A stretch of DNA of 64,000 nucleotides from Sphingomonadales bacterium (GCA_012032285.1 JAAURJ010000007.1:1-64000); one strand, 5' to 3'; counted from the stretch's first letter, positions 19,098 through 29,472 are shown. The notes: a model not told the origin generated them from the letters alone. Numbers and translations are program-made.

Positions 19098-20095
19098 ATG
19101 GATTTTCTCTTGATGGACTGGCTGGGAACGCCATTGTGGTTCTGGGCCGCTTTTATTGGTATTGTCATCGCCCTTACCGCCTTTGACCTTGGCATATTGC
19201 ACAAGGAAGACAAGGAAATGGGTATAAAAGAAAGCCTGAAACTTTCCGCATTTTACATTGGCATCGCGCTGCTATTCGGGCTTTGGATCTGGTATGCGCG
19301 CGGCGCGGATCTGGGGATGAAATATTATACCGGATTCTTTATCGAAAAAGCATTGTCGATCGATAATGTCTTCGTCATCAGCTTGATTTTTAGTTATTTT
19401 GCAATCCCGGCTAAGTTTCAATACCGCGCCCTATTATGGGGCATATTGGCGGTGATTGTGCTGCGCGGGTTGATGATCGCTGGCGGCGCGGCGCTGGTCC
19501 AGAATTTTTACTGGACGCTCTATATCTTCGCCGCTTTCCTGATTGCAACCGGCGTAAAAATGCTGTTCACGGGCGAACAGGAAATGGACGTGTCGAAAAC
19601 CCAGTGGTGCGCTGGATATCGAACCATATGCGCGTCACACCGGAGCTGCACGGCCAAAAATTCATTGTAAAAGTGCCCGATGCAAAAACCGGCAAAATGG
19701 TGCGTGCGATTACGCCATTATTGCTGGCGCTGATTGTTATCAATCTGGCTGATCTGGTCTTTGCGATTGACAGCGTGCCCGCAATCTTTGCGATCACCAC
19801 AGACACTTTCATTGTTTATACCAGCAACATCATGGCGATATTGGGCCTTCGTGCGCTCTATTTCGCTCTTGCGGCAATGGTGCACCGTTTCCATTATCTG
19901 AAATATGCGCTGGCATTGGTGCTAGTCTTTATCGGCAGCAAGATTTTCGTTGCGGACTTTTTGCTGGATGGCGGCAAATTCCCACCGGTGCTAAGCCTTG
20001 TGGTAACCGCCGGATTAATTGCGGGCGGCATAGGATGGTCGCTTTGGAAAACACGCGGGGATAAAAGCGCGAGCAGCGCCCTGCCCTCCGCATAG
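19098..20095 (+). CDS. terC: TerC family integral membrane protein (frameshift at 19596-19599)
   Basis: Multi-pass inner membrane protein of the TerC/Alx family, linked to metal (Mn) export and tellurite resistance. PLWFWAAFIGIVIALTAFDLGI, FFIEKALSIDNVFVISLIFSYF and ADLVFAIDSVPAIFAITTDTFIV carry the conserved acidic residues in membrane helices. The frame breaks after MDVSK; one more A in the AAAA run gives NPVVRWISNHMRV and a protein of about 332 residues. Confidence 0.9.
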
Positions 20096-20153
20096 ATTTG
20101 GGTTTGACGTGATTTCATTATTGTCAGATTTTTTCATCTGACTGAAATTTGCG

Positions 20154-21302
20154 TCATGGGCATTGGTTGAGGCAGGTGCCGACCGGCACCGCCTCATCCA
20201 CCATGGTGACGTAATGCACACGCATCTCCCCTGTCCTGTCCTGCACCCACAGTCCGGCGCGAAGCCCGTAAGCATCGCCGACATGGCCTGTCCATCCGTC
20301 GGCTTGGATATCAACGCCTAGCCCATAGGCATGAAAAGCGCCGCGCTCGTCATCACCATTTTGGCCATCAAAGCGCCAATAAGGCTGCACCATTTCGGAA
20401 TAAAGCTTTTCCGAAAAAAGCGGTGCGCCTTTATTTTTGAGAATGGTTGCAACTTTTATCAAATCCGCCGCCGAAATACGCAGCCCGCCCTGTGGGCTAA
20501 AACTCGACCCATTGTCGCCAATGATATAAAGACCAATATCGCACGCCCCATTACTGGCAGGGGTAAAGGCGCATTCTTCCTTTTTACCGGGCCATAACAT
20601 ATCCTTTGCTGGCTCACCGCCGGGGCGCAGCAACCCGACCGCTTGCCCGCGCCGTGCGGCCGTGCATCCGCTCCAGTTAAAACAGGCATCTATCCCCAAA
20701 GGACGCATCACCAACCGCTGCATCAACCGGTCAAAGCGCTCACCGCTTGCCCGCTCCATGATGACGGCGATAATGGGCGAGTTTAGATTGGCGTAGCTGA
20801 AATAATGGCCCGGCGGATGGCTGCTGTCCCACGCTTCGGGGCGGGAGATCAAATCGCGCCATTTGCCATCAATCGGCAGGACATAACCGCCACCATCGCG
20901 CAGGCCCGATGTATGGGACAAGAGCATCCGCAAGCTGATTGCACTTTGCGGAAAATGCGGATTGCGAAATGGCTGGTCCAGATAATCGCTAACATCCTTG
21001 TCCAGATCTAATTTGCCCTCCTGCACCAGCGTCATAACGCCCAAAGCCGTAACCAGTTTTGATATGGACGCAACACGCACCGGATCCTGCGCTGTGACCA
21101 TCCGTCCTGCATTACCCGCATGGCCGCTTATCACAGTGGATAGCCTCCCATTAGCATCCATATGCAGGCTGACTCTCGCCGGTTGTGCGGCCGCCTTGTT
21201 CATGGTCGGCAGGGGCGCAGGCGCTTGCGGCATTTTTGCTGCGCAGCCCGTAACGGCCAAGGGCAATAACGCCGCAATAACAATTAATTGCTGGCGTCGC
21301 AT
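20154..21302 (-). CDS. Serine hydrolase, class C beta-lactamase family lipoprotein
   Basis: 382 residues. Lipoprotein signal peptide ending LAVTGC (Cys20). Catalytic SISK with Ser79 and Lys82, YAN motif in FSYANLNSP, and GHVGDAYGL near the C-terminus in the place of the third motif. Family members are penicillin-binding-protein-like esterases, peptidases or amidases; resistance to beta-lactams is not implied. Its 5' end overlaps the 3' end of the DUF3617 gene by 19 bases. Confidence 0.88.
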   Translation of the reverse strand: MRRQQLIVIAALLPLAVTGCAAKMPQAPAPLPTMNKAAAQPARVSLHMDANGRLSTVISGHAGNAGRMVTAQDPVRVASISKLVTALGVMTLVQEGKLDLDKDVSDYLDQPFRNPHFPQSAISLRMLLSHTSGLRDGGGYVLPIDGKWRDLISRPEAWDSSHPPGHYFSYANLNSPIIAVIMERASGERFDRLMQRLVMRPLGIDACFNWSGCTAARRGQAVGLLRPGGEPAKDMLWPGKKEECAFTPASNGACDIGLYIIGDNGSSFSPQGGLRISAADLIKVATILKNKGAPLFSEKLYSEMVQPYWRFDGQNGDDERGAFHAYGLGVDIQADGWTGHVGDAYGLRAGLWVQDRTGEMRVHYVTMVDEAVPVGTCLNQCP

Positions 21303-21832
21303 GGCCCCAAATAACGCCCCTTTATCTTGCCGTTCAATATCACCTTTCCAACCATCGGCAGGCGCAGTTCGGGTTTTATGTCGAGATTATATTCGGTTTC
21401 ATACACCAATCCGCGCATATCCATATCAAGCGTCGCCATGGATTGAATCGAACAGCTGACCGTCAGGTCCAACCGGCCACCGGTCATATCAAATTTGCTA
21501 TATTTACAATCGTTGCTTTGCCCGCCTGCAAAAAAATTCGCATCGGGGCGCTTCGCTTGCTCTTCTGTTAAACAGGATTGTCCAGACAACCGGTCCGACA
21601 TTTCGGCCAATAAATCTTGTTTCTTTTTATCACCAATCCCTGCCATTTCGGCATCTGTAAATACCGCCTCGCTTTTCCAAAGACCGGGCTTCATCGGCAG
21701 CGCGGTAGGTTCGACCTTATCCAGCGCACGATCATCCTCTCTGCTGCAAGCCGCAAGCAATAGAGGCGCACATAGCATGGCACCGCATATCGCCGCGATT
21801 GCAAACCGGTTTATTTTTACAATATCTGCCAA
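21284..21832 (-). CDS. DUF3617 family lipoprotein
   Basis: About 182 residues. I place the start at TTG 21832, which follows a GGAGAAGG site and gives a clean lipoprotein signal (FAIAAICGAMLCAPLLLAAC); the ATG at 21877 would add 15 hydrophilic residues. The mature part has MKPGLWKSEAVF, SGQSCLTEEQAKRPDANFF, DCKYSKFDMTGGRLDL, the DUF3617 pattern with paired Cys. Periplasmic, function unknown; GLW at the start and Cys spacing define the family. Confidence 0.75.
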   Translation of the reverse strand: MADIVKINRFAIAAICGAMLCAPLLLAACSREDDRALDKVEPTALPMKPGLWKSEAVFTDAEMAGIGDKKKQDLLAEMSDRLSGQSCLTEEQAKRPDANFFAGGQSNDCKYSKFDMTGGRLDLTVSCSIQSMATLDMDMRGLVYETEYNLDIKPELRLPMVGKVILNGKIKGRYLGPCDASN

Positions 21833-21957
21833 ATAGCCTTCTCCCTCAACATGGTTTCTATCATGTGCCCTGCCCATAGAAAAGGCAATCGCTTAACCAG
21901 CTAAATTTTCCGCTTCGGGGGATGACAGGTGCCACAGCGAGGCGCATATAGAAGGCT

Positions 21958-24137
21958 ATGGCCGAACTCATCATCCGCAGGGGTCTGGACGAACCCGATA
22001 CCGATCATAATTTTATACCGCACCGCCCCGAACGTCCGCCAAAGCTGGAGGGCGGGCGGCCATTCCGGATCGTTTCCGATTATGAACCTTCGGGTGATCA
22101 ACCCGCCGCCATCAGAGAGCTGACACAACCGCGCGGCGGGGGAAAAGGATCAGGTTCTTTTGGGCGTCACCGGATCGGGCAAAACCTTTACCATGGCCAA
22201 AGTGATTGAGGAATTGCAACGCCCCGCGCTGATCCTTGCGCCCAACAAGATATTGGCGGCGCAGCTTTATGGAGAGTTCAAAAGCTTCTTCCCCGACAAT
22301 GCGGTCGAATATTTTGTCAGCTATTATGATTATTATCAGCCTGAAGCCTATGTGCCGCGCAGCGACACCTATATCGAAAAGGAATCGAGTGTGAACGAAG
22401 CGATTGACCGGATGCGCCATTCGGCCACCCGGTCGCTACTGGAACGCGACGATGTGCTGATTGTCGCTTCGGTGTCCTGCATTTACGGTATCGGCAGCGT
22501 CGAAACCTATTCGGCGATGATATTCGACCTAAAAAAAGGCACCAGCATCGACCAGCGCGAATTGATCCGCAAGCTCGTTGCGCTGCAATATAAACGCAAT
22601 GACCATGCGTTTGCGCGGGGTAATTTCCGCGTGCGCGGGGACAATCTGGAAATCTTCCCCTCACATTATGAGGATATGGCTTGGCGGATCGGGTTTTTCG
22701 GCGACGAGATTGAGGAAATTGCCGAATTTGATCCGTTAACCGGCACCACCGGCGCAAAACTGGACAGCGTGCGCGTCTATGCCAATTCGCACTATGTGAC
22801 GCCCGGTCCAACGATGAAACAGGCAACAGAGGCGATTAAATTCGAACTGGCCGAACGGTTGAAAGAGCTGGAGGCGGAGGGCAAGTTACTGGAACATCAA
22901 CGCTTGGAACAGCGCACCCATTTTGATCTGGAAATGATCGCCGCTACCGGAAGCTGCGCCGGGATTGAAAATTACTCACGCTTCCTAACCGGTCGGCTGC
23001 CTGGTGAACCGCCGCCGACACTGTTTGAATATCTGCCCGAAAATGCCCTGCTCTTTGTGGATGAAAGCCACCAAACCGTGCCGCAAATCGGGGCCATGTC
23101 AAAGGGCGACCATCGCCGCAAATTGACGCTTGCCGAATATGGGTTTCGCCTGCCCAGCTGTATCGACAACCGGCCGCTGCGATTTAACGAATGGGATGCG
23201 ATGCGCCCGCAAACCGTGAGCGTATCGGCCACGCCCGGCAATTGGGAAATGGAACAATCGGGCGGCGTCTTTGCCGAACAGGTAATCCGCCCCACCGGCC
23301 TGATCGACCCTCCGGTAGAAATTAAACCGGTTGAGGATCAGGTGCAGGATTGCATCAATGAATGCCGCAAAACAGCGCAGGCGGGATACCGCACGCTCGT
23401 CACCACGCTGACCAAAAGGATGGCGGAGGATTTGACCGAATTCATGCATGAAGCGGGCCTGCGTGTGCGCTATATGCACAGCGATGTCGAAACGCTGGAG
23501 CGGATCGAATTGATCCGTGATTTGCGGCTTGGTGTTTACGATGTGCTGGTGGGAATCAACCTGTTGCGCGAAGGTCTGGATATTCCCGAATGCGGTCTGG
23601 TGTGCATATTGGATGCGGATAAGGAAGGCTTTTTGCGCAGCGAAACCTCGCTCATCCAAACCATTGGCCGCGCCGCGCGCAACGTCGATGGCCGCGTCAT
23701 CCTTTATGCCGACCGGATGACCGGTCAGCATGGAACGCGCCATCGCCGAAACCGACCGCAGGCGAGAAAAGCAAAGAGCCTATAATGAAGCGCATGGCAT
23801 CACGCCCGCCACCATCAAACGCAATATTCACAATATTGTTGCCGATACCGCGAGCCGCGACGGCGTGCTGGTGGAAATTGATGCCGAGGGCGAAAACAAT
23901 CTCGTCGGGCATAATCTGCGTGCATATATCGAAGAGCTGGAGGCCAAAATGCGCGCCGCCGCCGCCGATCTGGAATTTGAAGAGGCAGGCCGCCTGCGCG
24001 ACGAAATCCGCAAGCTAGAGGCCGATGAGCTGGGCCTGCCCGAAGGACAGCGCGTGGCCGCACCCAAGGGAAGGTCAAGCGAGGGCAAGCCGGGCACGCG
24101 GAAATTGCGTTACGGGCGGACGCAGAGGAAGTTTTGA
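21958..24137 (+). CDS. uvrB: Excinuclease ABC subunit B (frameshifts at 22138-22142 and near 23725)
   Basis: Damage-recognition helicase of nucleotide excision repair. Start [17 protein letters not shown]; Walker [13 protein letters not shown], beta-hairpin [50 protein letters not shown] and the C-terminal UVR motif [21 protein letters not shown]. Two single-base insertions split it: a surplus G in GGGGG at 22138-22142 (repaired to [12 protein letters not shown]) and a surplus T near 23725 (repaired to [18 protein letters not shown]). Repaired length is about 725 residues, normal for UvrB. Confidence 0.94.
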
Positions 24138-24162
24138 TATAGCATAAATGGATATTTACTAT
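24134..24162 (+). promoter_or_regulatory. Sigma-70-like promoter of the RAMA-higBA operon
   Basis: TTGATA (24134-24139), 17-base spacer, TACTAT (24157-24162). Transcription would start near 24169, exactly where the palindromic operator begins, leaving a leader of only about 24 bases. Confidence 0.6.
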
Positions 24163-24168
24163 TTTTTC

Positions 24169-24193
24169 TAATAGTGCTATTCACGCACTATTA
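24169..24193. promoter_or_regulatory. Palindromic operator touching the start codon
   Basis: Perfect 9-bp inverted repeat TAATAGTGC / GCACTATTA separated by 7 bases. The right arm ends on the A of the ATG at 24193. Position between the -10 box and the start codon is that of an autoregulatory operator, most simply for the HigA antitoxin or the RHH-like protein encoded downstream. Confidence 0.65.
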
Positions 24194-24636
24194 TGAAACA
24201 ATATATGCAAATTTCTATTGATTTCGATGTATTCAAAGGCCTGACGCAACGGCTTGAGAGTCCCACTGAGGATTACAACGAGGTGATCCGAAAATTGCTC
24301 AATCTGCCTGCTAGCGAAACTGCGATGTTGCCGGGTGAAAATGATTGCCAAGCAATGCCAATCCCAACCAATGCTCTAGCTCCTCAAAACGGAGGCGCGT
24401 GGTTCTCGAATGTATATCTGCCTAATGGAACATTTTTCAGAGCTACATACAAAGGAAAAACATATCGCGCATGGATTCACAATTCTCAGTGGATTGATGA
24501 ATCCAATAATATTAGGACCAGCCCTTCAGATGCGGCCAGTGCGATTACAGGCAACAATGTCAATGGCTGGCGCTTTTGGTTTGTTAGACGCCCTACCGAC
24601 GAAGATTGGCAGCGTATGGATGCACTCAAATCATGA
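24193..24636 (+). CDS. RAMA-domain protein heading a toxin-antitoxin operon
   Basis: 147 residues. The N-terminal 40 (MQISIDFDVFKGLTQRLES, NEVIRKLLNL) look like a small ribbon-helix-helix or SeqA-like dimerisation unit. The C-terminal half (about 75-135) has the RAMA pattern known from ends of restriction adenine methylases: GTFFRATYKGKTYRAWI, IRTSPSDAASAITGNNVNGWRFW. RAMA is thought to recognise modified or specific DNA. The stop overlaps the higB ATG by four bases, so the three genes are co-translated. Role as DNA-binding partner or third TA component is inference. Confidence 0.7.
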   Translation: MKQYMQISIDFDVFKGLTQRLESPTEDYNEVIRKLLNLPASETAMLPGENDCQAMPIPTNALAPQNGGAWFSNVYLPNGTFFRATYKGKTYRAWIHNSQWIDESNNIRTSPSDAASAITGNNVNGWRFWFVRRPTDEDWQRMDALKS

Positions 24637-24913
24637 TCCGCTCCTTCGCCAACCCTGAAACGGAGAAAATCTGGAATGGCCAGCGCAGCCGGAAACTGCC
24701 GTCTGACATACAGGATCGTGCGCTAATAAAGCTCAAAATGTTGAACGCAGCCAGCAGCTTCGACGATCTCAAAAACCCGCCCTCAAACCGGCTTCATGCG
24801 CTCACTGGTGACCGCGCCGGGCAACATTCTTTTCCATTAACATGAAATGGCGTATATGCTTCATCTGGAAAGATGGAGATGCATATGGTGCCGAAATCAC
24901 CGACTATCACTAA
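24633..24913 (+). CDS. higB: HigB-type mRNA interferase toxin (frameshift near 24829-24835)
   Basis: RelE/HigB fold: MIRSFANPETEKIWNGQRSRKLP, IQDRALIKLKMLNAASSFDDL, NRLHALTGDRAGQHS. In the first frame it stops early; with one base added near 24832 it continues INMKWRICFIWKDGDAYGAEITDYH, the standard HigB ending with the catalytic-side Arg and the DGDAY and ITDYH motifs, stop at 24913. About 93 residues. Such toxins cut mRNA on the ribosome. The shift may be a sequence error; if real, the toxin would be inactive. Confidence 0.82.
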
Positions 24914-25205
24914 CCCCGATTGGTTGCATAATGCCCATGCGGGGGAAATATTGGCTTCGGAATTTATGGAGCCGTTGGACCTGACCAGCGCAGAATTGGC
25001 CGCTGCTTTGTCAGTCCATGAACAGCGCCTACAATATGTGCTGAATGGCAGAAAAGCGATTGATGCGGAACTTGACCTCAGGCTTGGCCGATATTTTCAA
25101 ATGTCGGAAGGCTTTTTCCTTAGGTTGCAGGATGATTTTGAACTTCTGAAGGCCAAGCGGGCGCTTAGCGGGGAATTGGAGCGTATAGCGCCCCGCGCTG
25201 CTTAA
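24885..25205 (+). CDS. higA: HigA-type antitoxin
   Basis: 106 residues with an XRE helix-turn-helix: NAHAGEILASEFMEPLDLTSAELAAALS, VHEQRLQYVLNGRKAIDAELDLRLGRYFQMSEGFFLRLQDDFEL. This is the standard VapI/HigA layout that neutralises HigB and represses the operon. ATG 24885 overlaps the end of higB; ATGs at 24873 and 24879 are alternatives. Confidence 0.88.
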   Translation: MVPKSPTITNPDWLHNAHAGEILASEFMEPLDLTSAELAAALSVHEQRLQYVLNGRKAIDAELDLRLGRYFQMSEGFFLRLQDDFELLKAKRALSGELERIAPRAA

Positions 25206-25222
25206 TTGCTCAGGGTCAGGGC

Positions 25223-25945
25223 TTAATTCCCCAACGACCCGATCAAATCGCCGATCTCGTCTTTTTGTGCTGGCACCGGCTTTGCTGCTGCGCTGCGCCG
25301 TTCGCTGACGGCTTTGTTGTTGACTTCGGCCAGGGTGCGGCTGGACAGGTTGAAAGCCGCAGGGCCGCGGGCTGGTTTATCATGGCTCGCGGTGCGCACT
25401 TCGCGGCTTGGCTGTCCTGCGGGGGTGAAGCGGGCCTTGTCGCCGAGCAGCTGAGTCAGGCGGCCTTTTATCTCGTCATAAGATAATCGCCGCTGCGGAT
25501 AGATAAAACCGTTGAGCGGCCATTCGGTCGTGCCCAGCGCTTCATTGGGGCCATACCAGACGCGCACTCGGCTCCAATCACCCGCTTGAGAGGCATCGAC
25601 GACTTTTACATTTTCCTCCACATGGCCGCGCTTGCCGCCGATGGTGGACCAGTTGGCGTGGCTGATAATCACCGTGCGGCTGTCAATTATTTGGCGAACA
25701 GCGGCGACATGACCAAGCTGCATCGGCCCGTGCGGGCGGAAAGACATGACCGCGCCAATAATCGGTTTATCGCCCCGGTCATAGCGGCCCTTTGCCTGTC
25801 CCCACCATGTGTGGGCATCGCCGTAAATCTCTACGCCGGTCAGCGCACGGGCATAGGGCACACATTGCAGGTTTTCATTCAGCGCACGGGCCGAAACCGA
25901 ATGGAAAAAAGCAAGCAGAAGCAAAAGGATGGTAAGCGGGCGCAT
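25223..25945 (-). CDS. Secreted CHAP-domain amidase/peptidase
   Basis: 240 residues from ATG 25945, which starts a signal peptide (MRPLTILLLLLAFFHSVSARA). The CHAP domain follows at once: catalytic Cys in LQCVPYARALTG, WWGQAKGRYDRG, catalytic His in MQLGHVAAVRQI and the third residue in ISHANWS. The C-terminal 80 residues are low-complexity. CHAP enzymes cleave peptidoglycan peptides or amides; this one is likely periplasmic or secreted. Confidence 0.87.
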   Translation of the reverse strand: MRPLTILLLLLAFFHSVSARALNENLQCVPYARALTGVEIYGDAHTWWGQAKGRYDRGDKPIIGAVMSFRPHGPMQLGHVAAVRQIIDSRTVIISHANWSTIGGKRGHVEENVKVVDASQAGDWSRVRVWYGPNEALGTTEWPLNGFIYPQRRLSYDEIKGRLTQLLGDKARFTPAGQPSREVRTASHDKPARGPAAFNLSSRTLAEVNNKAVSERRSAAAKPVPAQKDEIGDLIGSLGN

Positions 25946-26007
25946 GGTTAAATTTGACGTAGCGGGCAATGCCCAATACGAAGCTAAAACCTATGGTTAA
26001 CCACATC

Positions 26008-26056
26008 CTAATACCGGATGCTAATGCCGGATGCTAATGCCGGATGCTAATGCCGG
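26008..26056. repeat. 13-bp tandem repeat
   Basis: Unit CTAATGCCGGATG repeated nearly four times without gaps (first copy CTAATACCGGATG, last copy cut after ten bases). In the 164-bp gap between two minus-strand genes, upstream of the CHAP gene. Confidence 0.85.
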
Positions 26057-26109
26057 TGACACCCTGTTTACCCGCCCTGTCCCTTGTTGGATTTATCCTA
26101 CAATTTCGA

Positions 26110-27015
26110 TCAAAATGGCGGGAAAAAAGGCTTCCTTGGTGTAAACTTTGTAAACTTAGCGGGCTTTGATGAACCTGTTAAAGTGACCAGCCACACATCG
26201 GGGGGTGCGCCATAGCGCAGCGGCAATATGCTTGTCCCCAATCCAGCGGTGACAACCACTTTCTGCCCCGCATCGTCGATCAAGCCGCAATTAAAGCGCA
26301 TTCCATAGCGCGAAACGAAGCTGACCGGGCCGTAAAAAGGCAGTACAATCTGTCCGCAATGGGTATGCCCTGTGAATACGGCGTCTACTGGCGCGGGCAG
26401 GCCGGGCACAATATCGGGGCCATGGCTCAAAATGATACGCGGAGCCTTTGTTCCGGCTGCGCTATCCAGTGCGTCCATCGCGGCATAGGTCGCGGCCAGA
26501 TTATCATGATCGGTAAATTCATCATCTACCCCGCCGATGATCATCGGCCCGCGCTTCACCGCGCCATTGGCAATCACGGTAACACCGTTTTTGCGCAGTT
26601 CGAGGGTGATGGCGTCAATATCATCCCAATGATCATGGTTGCCGGTGACCGCCAAAACGCCCAATGGTGCCTTCAATATGGCAAATGGCGCGGCGAGCTG
26701 CGCCGGGGTGTAATCCTGCGTCGCCACCCGCTTACGGCTGACAAAATCGCCTGCCAGCAAGATCAGATCGGGTTTTTGCGCGTTCAGCTGCGACAGAATG
26801 CGCCGCAATCTTTCTGGCGGCATATCTGGCCCGGCAACATGGGTATCGGCGATCAACATCACCTTTACCGGCGGCGTATGGACCGGCCAGTCGGCCACAA
26901 TCACACCCGCAGTGCGAATGACCGGATCGCGCGTCGCATTCCAATATCCTTTAACGGTTATAACCAGCAATGCTATCAGCGCGATTAAGAGCCAGAACCA
27001 CTTTCGCCTGACCAT
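26110..27015 (-). CDS. Membrane-anchored metallophosphoesterase (YkuE/LpxG-like)
   Basis: 301 residues from ATG 27015, starting with a basic stretch and one membrane helix (RRKWFWLLIALIALLVITVKGYW). Calcineurin-type motifs follow: MLIADTHVAG, LLAGDFV, VTGNHDHWDD, LSHGPDIV and FTGHTHCGQI. The arrangement is that of YkuE-type phosphoesterases that may act on phospholipid or UDP-sugar lipids at the membrane. An upstream ATG at 27045 would overlap the previous gene. Confidence 0.88.
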   Translation of the reverse strand: MVRRKWFWLLIALIALLVITVKGYWNATRDPVIRTAGVIVADWPVHTPPVKVMLIADTHVAGPDMPPERLRRILSQLNAQKPDLILLAGDFVSRKRVATQDYTPAQLAAPFAILKAPLGVLAVTGNHDHWDDIDAITLELRKNGVTVIANGAVKRGPMIIGGVDDEFTDHDNLAATYAAMDALDSAAGTKAPRIILSHGPDIVPGLPAPVDAVFTGHTHCGQIVLPFYGPVSFVSRYGMRFNCGLIDDAGQKVVVTAGLGTSILPLRYGAPPDVWLVTLTGSSKPAKFTKFTPRKPFFPPF

Positions 27016-27025
27016 GTCGGTTATT

Positions 27026-27451
27026 TTAATGCCCCATGGCGGCATGGTCCACGTCGCCTGCCGCTGTTTTTGCAGCAGTGTCTAGCCCCCGTTTTTTGAG
27101 CCAAGCCTCCATTTGCGCGATTTCGGCCTGTTGCGCTTTAATAACCGCCTGCGCCAAGGCGCGGGTTTCGGCGTCCTTGCCATGTTTCAGCACGATTTCG
27201 GCCATTTCAACAGCGCCCTGATGGTGCGGGATCATCCCGCGCATAAAGGCTTCATCAGGGTCTTCTGGAATATCACCCATGCCATTGTGCATCTTCGCAT
27301 TGGCGGCAGCATAGGCTTTTTGCGCTTCGCTGCGATAGTCATCCTGTGCGGCCGCTTCCGGATCCGGGACCAGCTCGCGAGCATTGGGATCATTGCTGGG
27401 CTGCGTACAAGCAGAAAATAATAGCAAAGACAGCAATAGCAGTTTTTTCAT
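27026..27451 (-). CDS. DUF305 lipoprotein
   Basis: 141 residues. Lipoprotein signal [15 protein letters not shown], then the DUF305 four-helix domain with [45 protein letters not shown]. The Met/His-rich motif ([12 protein letters not shown]) and the terminal DHAAMGH suggest metal (copper or silver) binding. The start overlaps the end of thrS by four bases (ATGA). Confidence 0.87.
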   Translation of the reverse strand: MKKLLLLSLLLFSACTQPSNDPNARELVPDPEAAAQDDYRSEAQKAYAAANAKMHNGMGDIPEDPDEAFMRGMIPHHQGAVEMAEIVLKHGKDAETRALAQAVIKAQQAEIAQMEAWLKKRGLDTAAKTAAGDVDHAAMGH

Positions 27452-29472
27452 ATCATCCCCCCCCGCAAATCCGGCGCGGACGCCTCTTCGGTGAGCATAG
27501 CCAGCGCTTCGTCCACGGTCATGATCCGCTGTCCTTGCGAACCCAGCGTGCGGATGGCGACCTTGCCCTCCTCTGCCTCGCGCTTTCCAATGACTAGGAT
27601 ATGGGGAACTTTGCCGACGCTATGTTCGCGCACCTTATAATTGATGCTTTCATTGCGGTAATCGCTTTGCACCCGGATACCTGCGGCTTTCAGTTTGGCC
27701 ATCACGGTTTCGGCATAGGGATCGGCGTCGGATACAATCGTCGCCACCACCGCCTGAACGGGCGCAAGCCACACCGGCATACGGCCAGCATAATGTTCGA
27801 TCAATATGCCGATAAAGCGTTCATAGCTGCCGAAAATAGCGCGGTGTAACATGACCGGACGGTGGCGGCCGCCATCTTCACCGACATAGCTGGCATCGAG
27901 CCGTTCGGGCAGGACGCGGTCGCCCTGTATCGTGCCGACCTGCCATGTGCGTCCAATCGCGTCGGTTAAATGCCATTCCAGCTTTGGCGCGTAAAACGCC
28001 CCTTCGCCGGGCAATTCTTCCCAGCCATAATCATCATTGGCCATGCCCGCCTCGGCCACTGCGTCGCGCAATTCCTGCTCCGCCTTGTCCCAATCAGCCT
28101 CCGAACCAAAACGCTTTTCAGGACGAAGCGCCAATTTGACATGATAGGTAAAGCCGAAATCCTTATACACACGGTCGGCAAGGGCGCAGAATTTGCGCAC
28201 CTCCTCCACCACTTGATCTTCTCGGCAAAAGATATGGGCATCATCCTGCGTAAATTGCCGCACGCGCATCAATCCGTGCAAAGCGCCATGCGGTTCGTTG
28301 CGGTGGCAACAACCATGTTCATACAGGCGCAGCGGCAGGTCGCGGTAAGACTTAATCCCCTGTTTGAAGACCAGCACATGGGCGGGGCAGTTCATCGGCT
28401 TCATCGCCATCCAGGCCGCATCTTCGGCAATTTTGGGCGAACCATCTTCTCCATCGGGCACAATATCGGGAACGGCAAACATATTTTCGGCATATTTGCC
28501 CCAATGGCCCGATTGTTCCCATTGCCGCACATCCATCAACTGCGGCGTTTTAATCTCGTTATAGCCGCCATCATCAATGGCGCGGCGCATATAGCTTTCC
28601 AACTCGCGCCAGATGGTAAAACCGTGCGGGTGCCAGAATACACTGCCCTGTGCCTCATGCTGCATATGGAACAGGTCCATTTCCTGCCCCAGCCGCCGGT
28701 GATCGCGCTTCGCCGCTTCTTCGAGCATGGTCAAATGCGCGTTCAACTGCTTCTTGTTCAGCCAGCCGGTGCCGTAAATACGGGTCAGCTGCGCATTTTT
28801 CTGATCCCCGCGCCAATAGGCCCCGGCAACACGGGTCAGCTTAAACGCATCGGGATCAAGCTTGCCCGTAGATGCCAGATGCGGGCCGCGGCACATATCA
28901 AGCCATGCCGTGGGATCATTGGCATCCCCCGACCAATAGACGGTCAGCTCCTCATTTTCGGGCAGCTCCTTGGCCCATTCGGCCTTAAACACTTCGCCAT
29001 CTGCGTCCCATTTGGCAATCAGGTCAGCGCGGCTCCACACTTCACGGCGCAGCGGTTTATCGGCGCGGATGATCTCCCGCATTTTCGCTTCAATGGCGGG
29101 CAGGTCATCGGTGGTAAACGGCCCGCACGATGCTGGCGCCATCACGTCATAATAAAAACCGTCATCGGTCGCCGGGCCAAAGGTGATTTGCGTGCCGGGG
29201 AACAGCGCCTGCACCGCTTCGGCCAGCACATGGGCAAAATCATGCCGGGCGAGTTCCAGCGCGTCGGCCTCGTCGCGGGCCGTGATCAGCGCAAGCTGTA
29301 CGTCGCGCTCCAACGGGCGCATGATATCATAAAGCTCCCCGTCCACCCGTGCCGCAATCGCTGCCTTGGCAAGGCCAGGGCCAATGGCTGCGGCAATATC
29401 GCCGGGCGTTGTGCCGCTCTCTACTTCACGTGCAGAGCCATCAGGAAGGGTGATTTTAATCATCTGTGTCAT
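27448..29472 (-). CDS. thrS: Threonyl-tRNA synthetase
   Basis: 674 residues, full length. N-terminal TGS domain ([24 protein letters not shown]), editing domain with [16 protein letters not shown], class II motifs including [12 protein letters not shown] (zinc Cys), [33 protein letters not shown] and the C-terminal anticodon-binding domain with [18 protein letters not shown]-type residues. Charges tRNA-Thr. The ATG at 29463 is a second possible start. No T-box or classical attenuator is visible, although an inverted repeat lies upstream at 29525-29551. Confidence 0.96.
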   Translation of the reverse strand: MTQMIKITLPDGSAREVESGTTPGDIAAAIGPGLAKAAIAARVDGELYDIMRPLERDVQLALITARDEADALELARHDFAHVLAEAVQALFPGTQITFGPATDDGFYYDVMAPASCGPFTTDDLPAIEAKMREIIRADKPLRREVWSRADLIAKWDADGEVFKAEWAKELPENEELTVYWSGDANDPTAWLDMCRGPHLASTGKLDPDAFKLTRVAGAYWRGDQKNAQLTRIYGTGWLNKKQLNAHLTMLEEAAKRDHRRLGQEMDLFHMQHEAQGSVFWHPHGFTIWRELESYMRRAIDDGGYNEIKTPQLMDVRQWEQSGHWGKYAENMFAVPDIVPDGEDGSPKIAEDAAWMAMKPMNCPAHVLVFKQGIKSYRDLPLRLYEHGCCHRNEPHGALHGLMRVRQFTQDDAHIFCREDQVVEEVRKFCALADRVYKDFGFTYHVKLALRPEKRFGSEADWDKAEQELRDAVAEAGMANDDYGWEELPGEGAFYAPKLEWHLTDAIGRTWQVGTIQGDRVLPERLDASYVGEDGGRHRPVMLHRAIFGSYERFIGILIEHYAGRMPVWLAPVQAVVATIVSDADPYAETVMAKLKAAGIRVQSDYRNESINYKVREHSVGKVPHILVIGKREAEEGKVAIRTLGSQGQRIMTVDEALAMLTEEASAPDLRGGMI

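Noticed and set aside
21958-24137. Programmed frameshifting or split uvrB
   Set aside because: UvrB is not known to need it, two separate one-base surpluses are required, and the same error type occurs across the window.
26008-26056. Possible CRISPR-like array
   Set aside because: Units of 13 bp are directly adjacent with no spacers.
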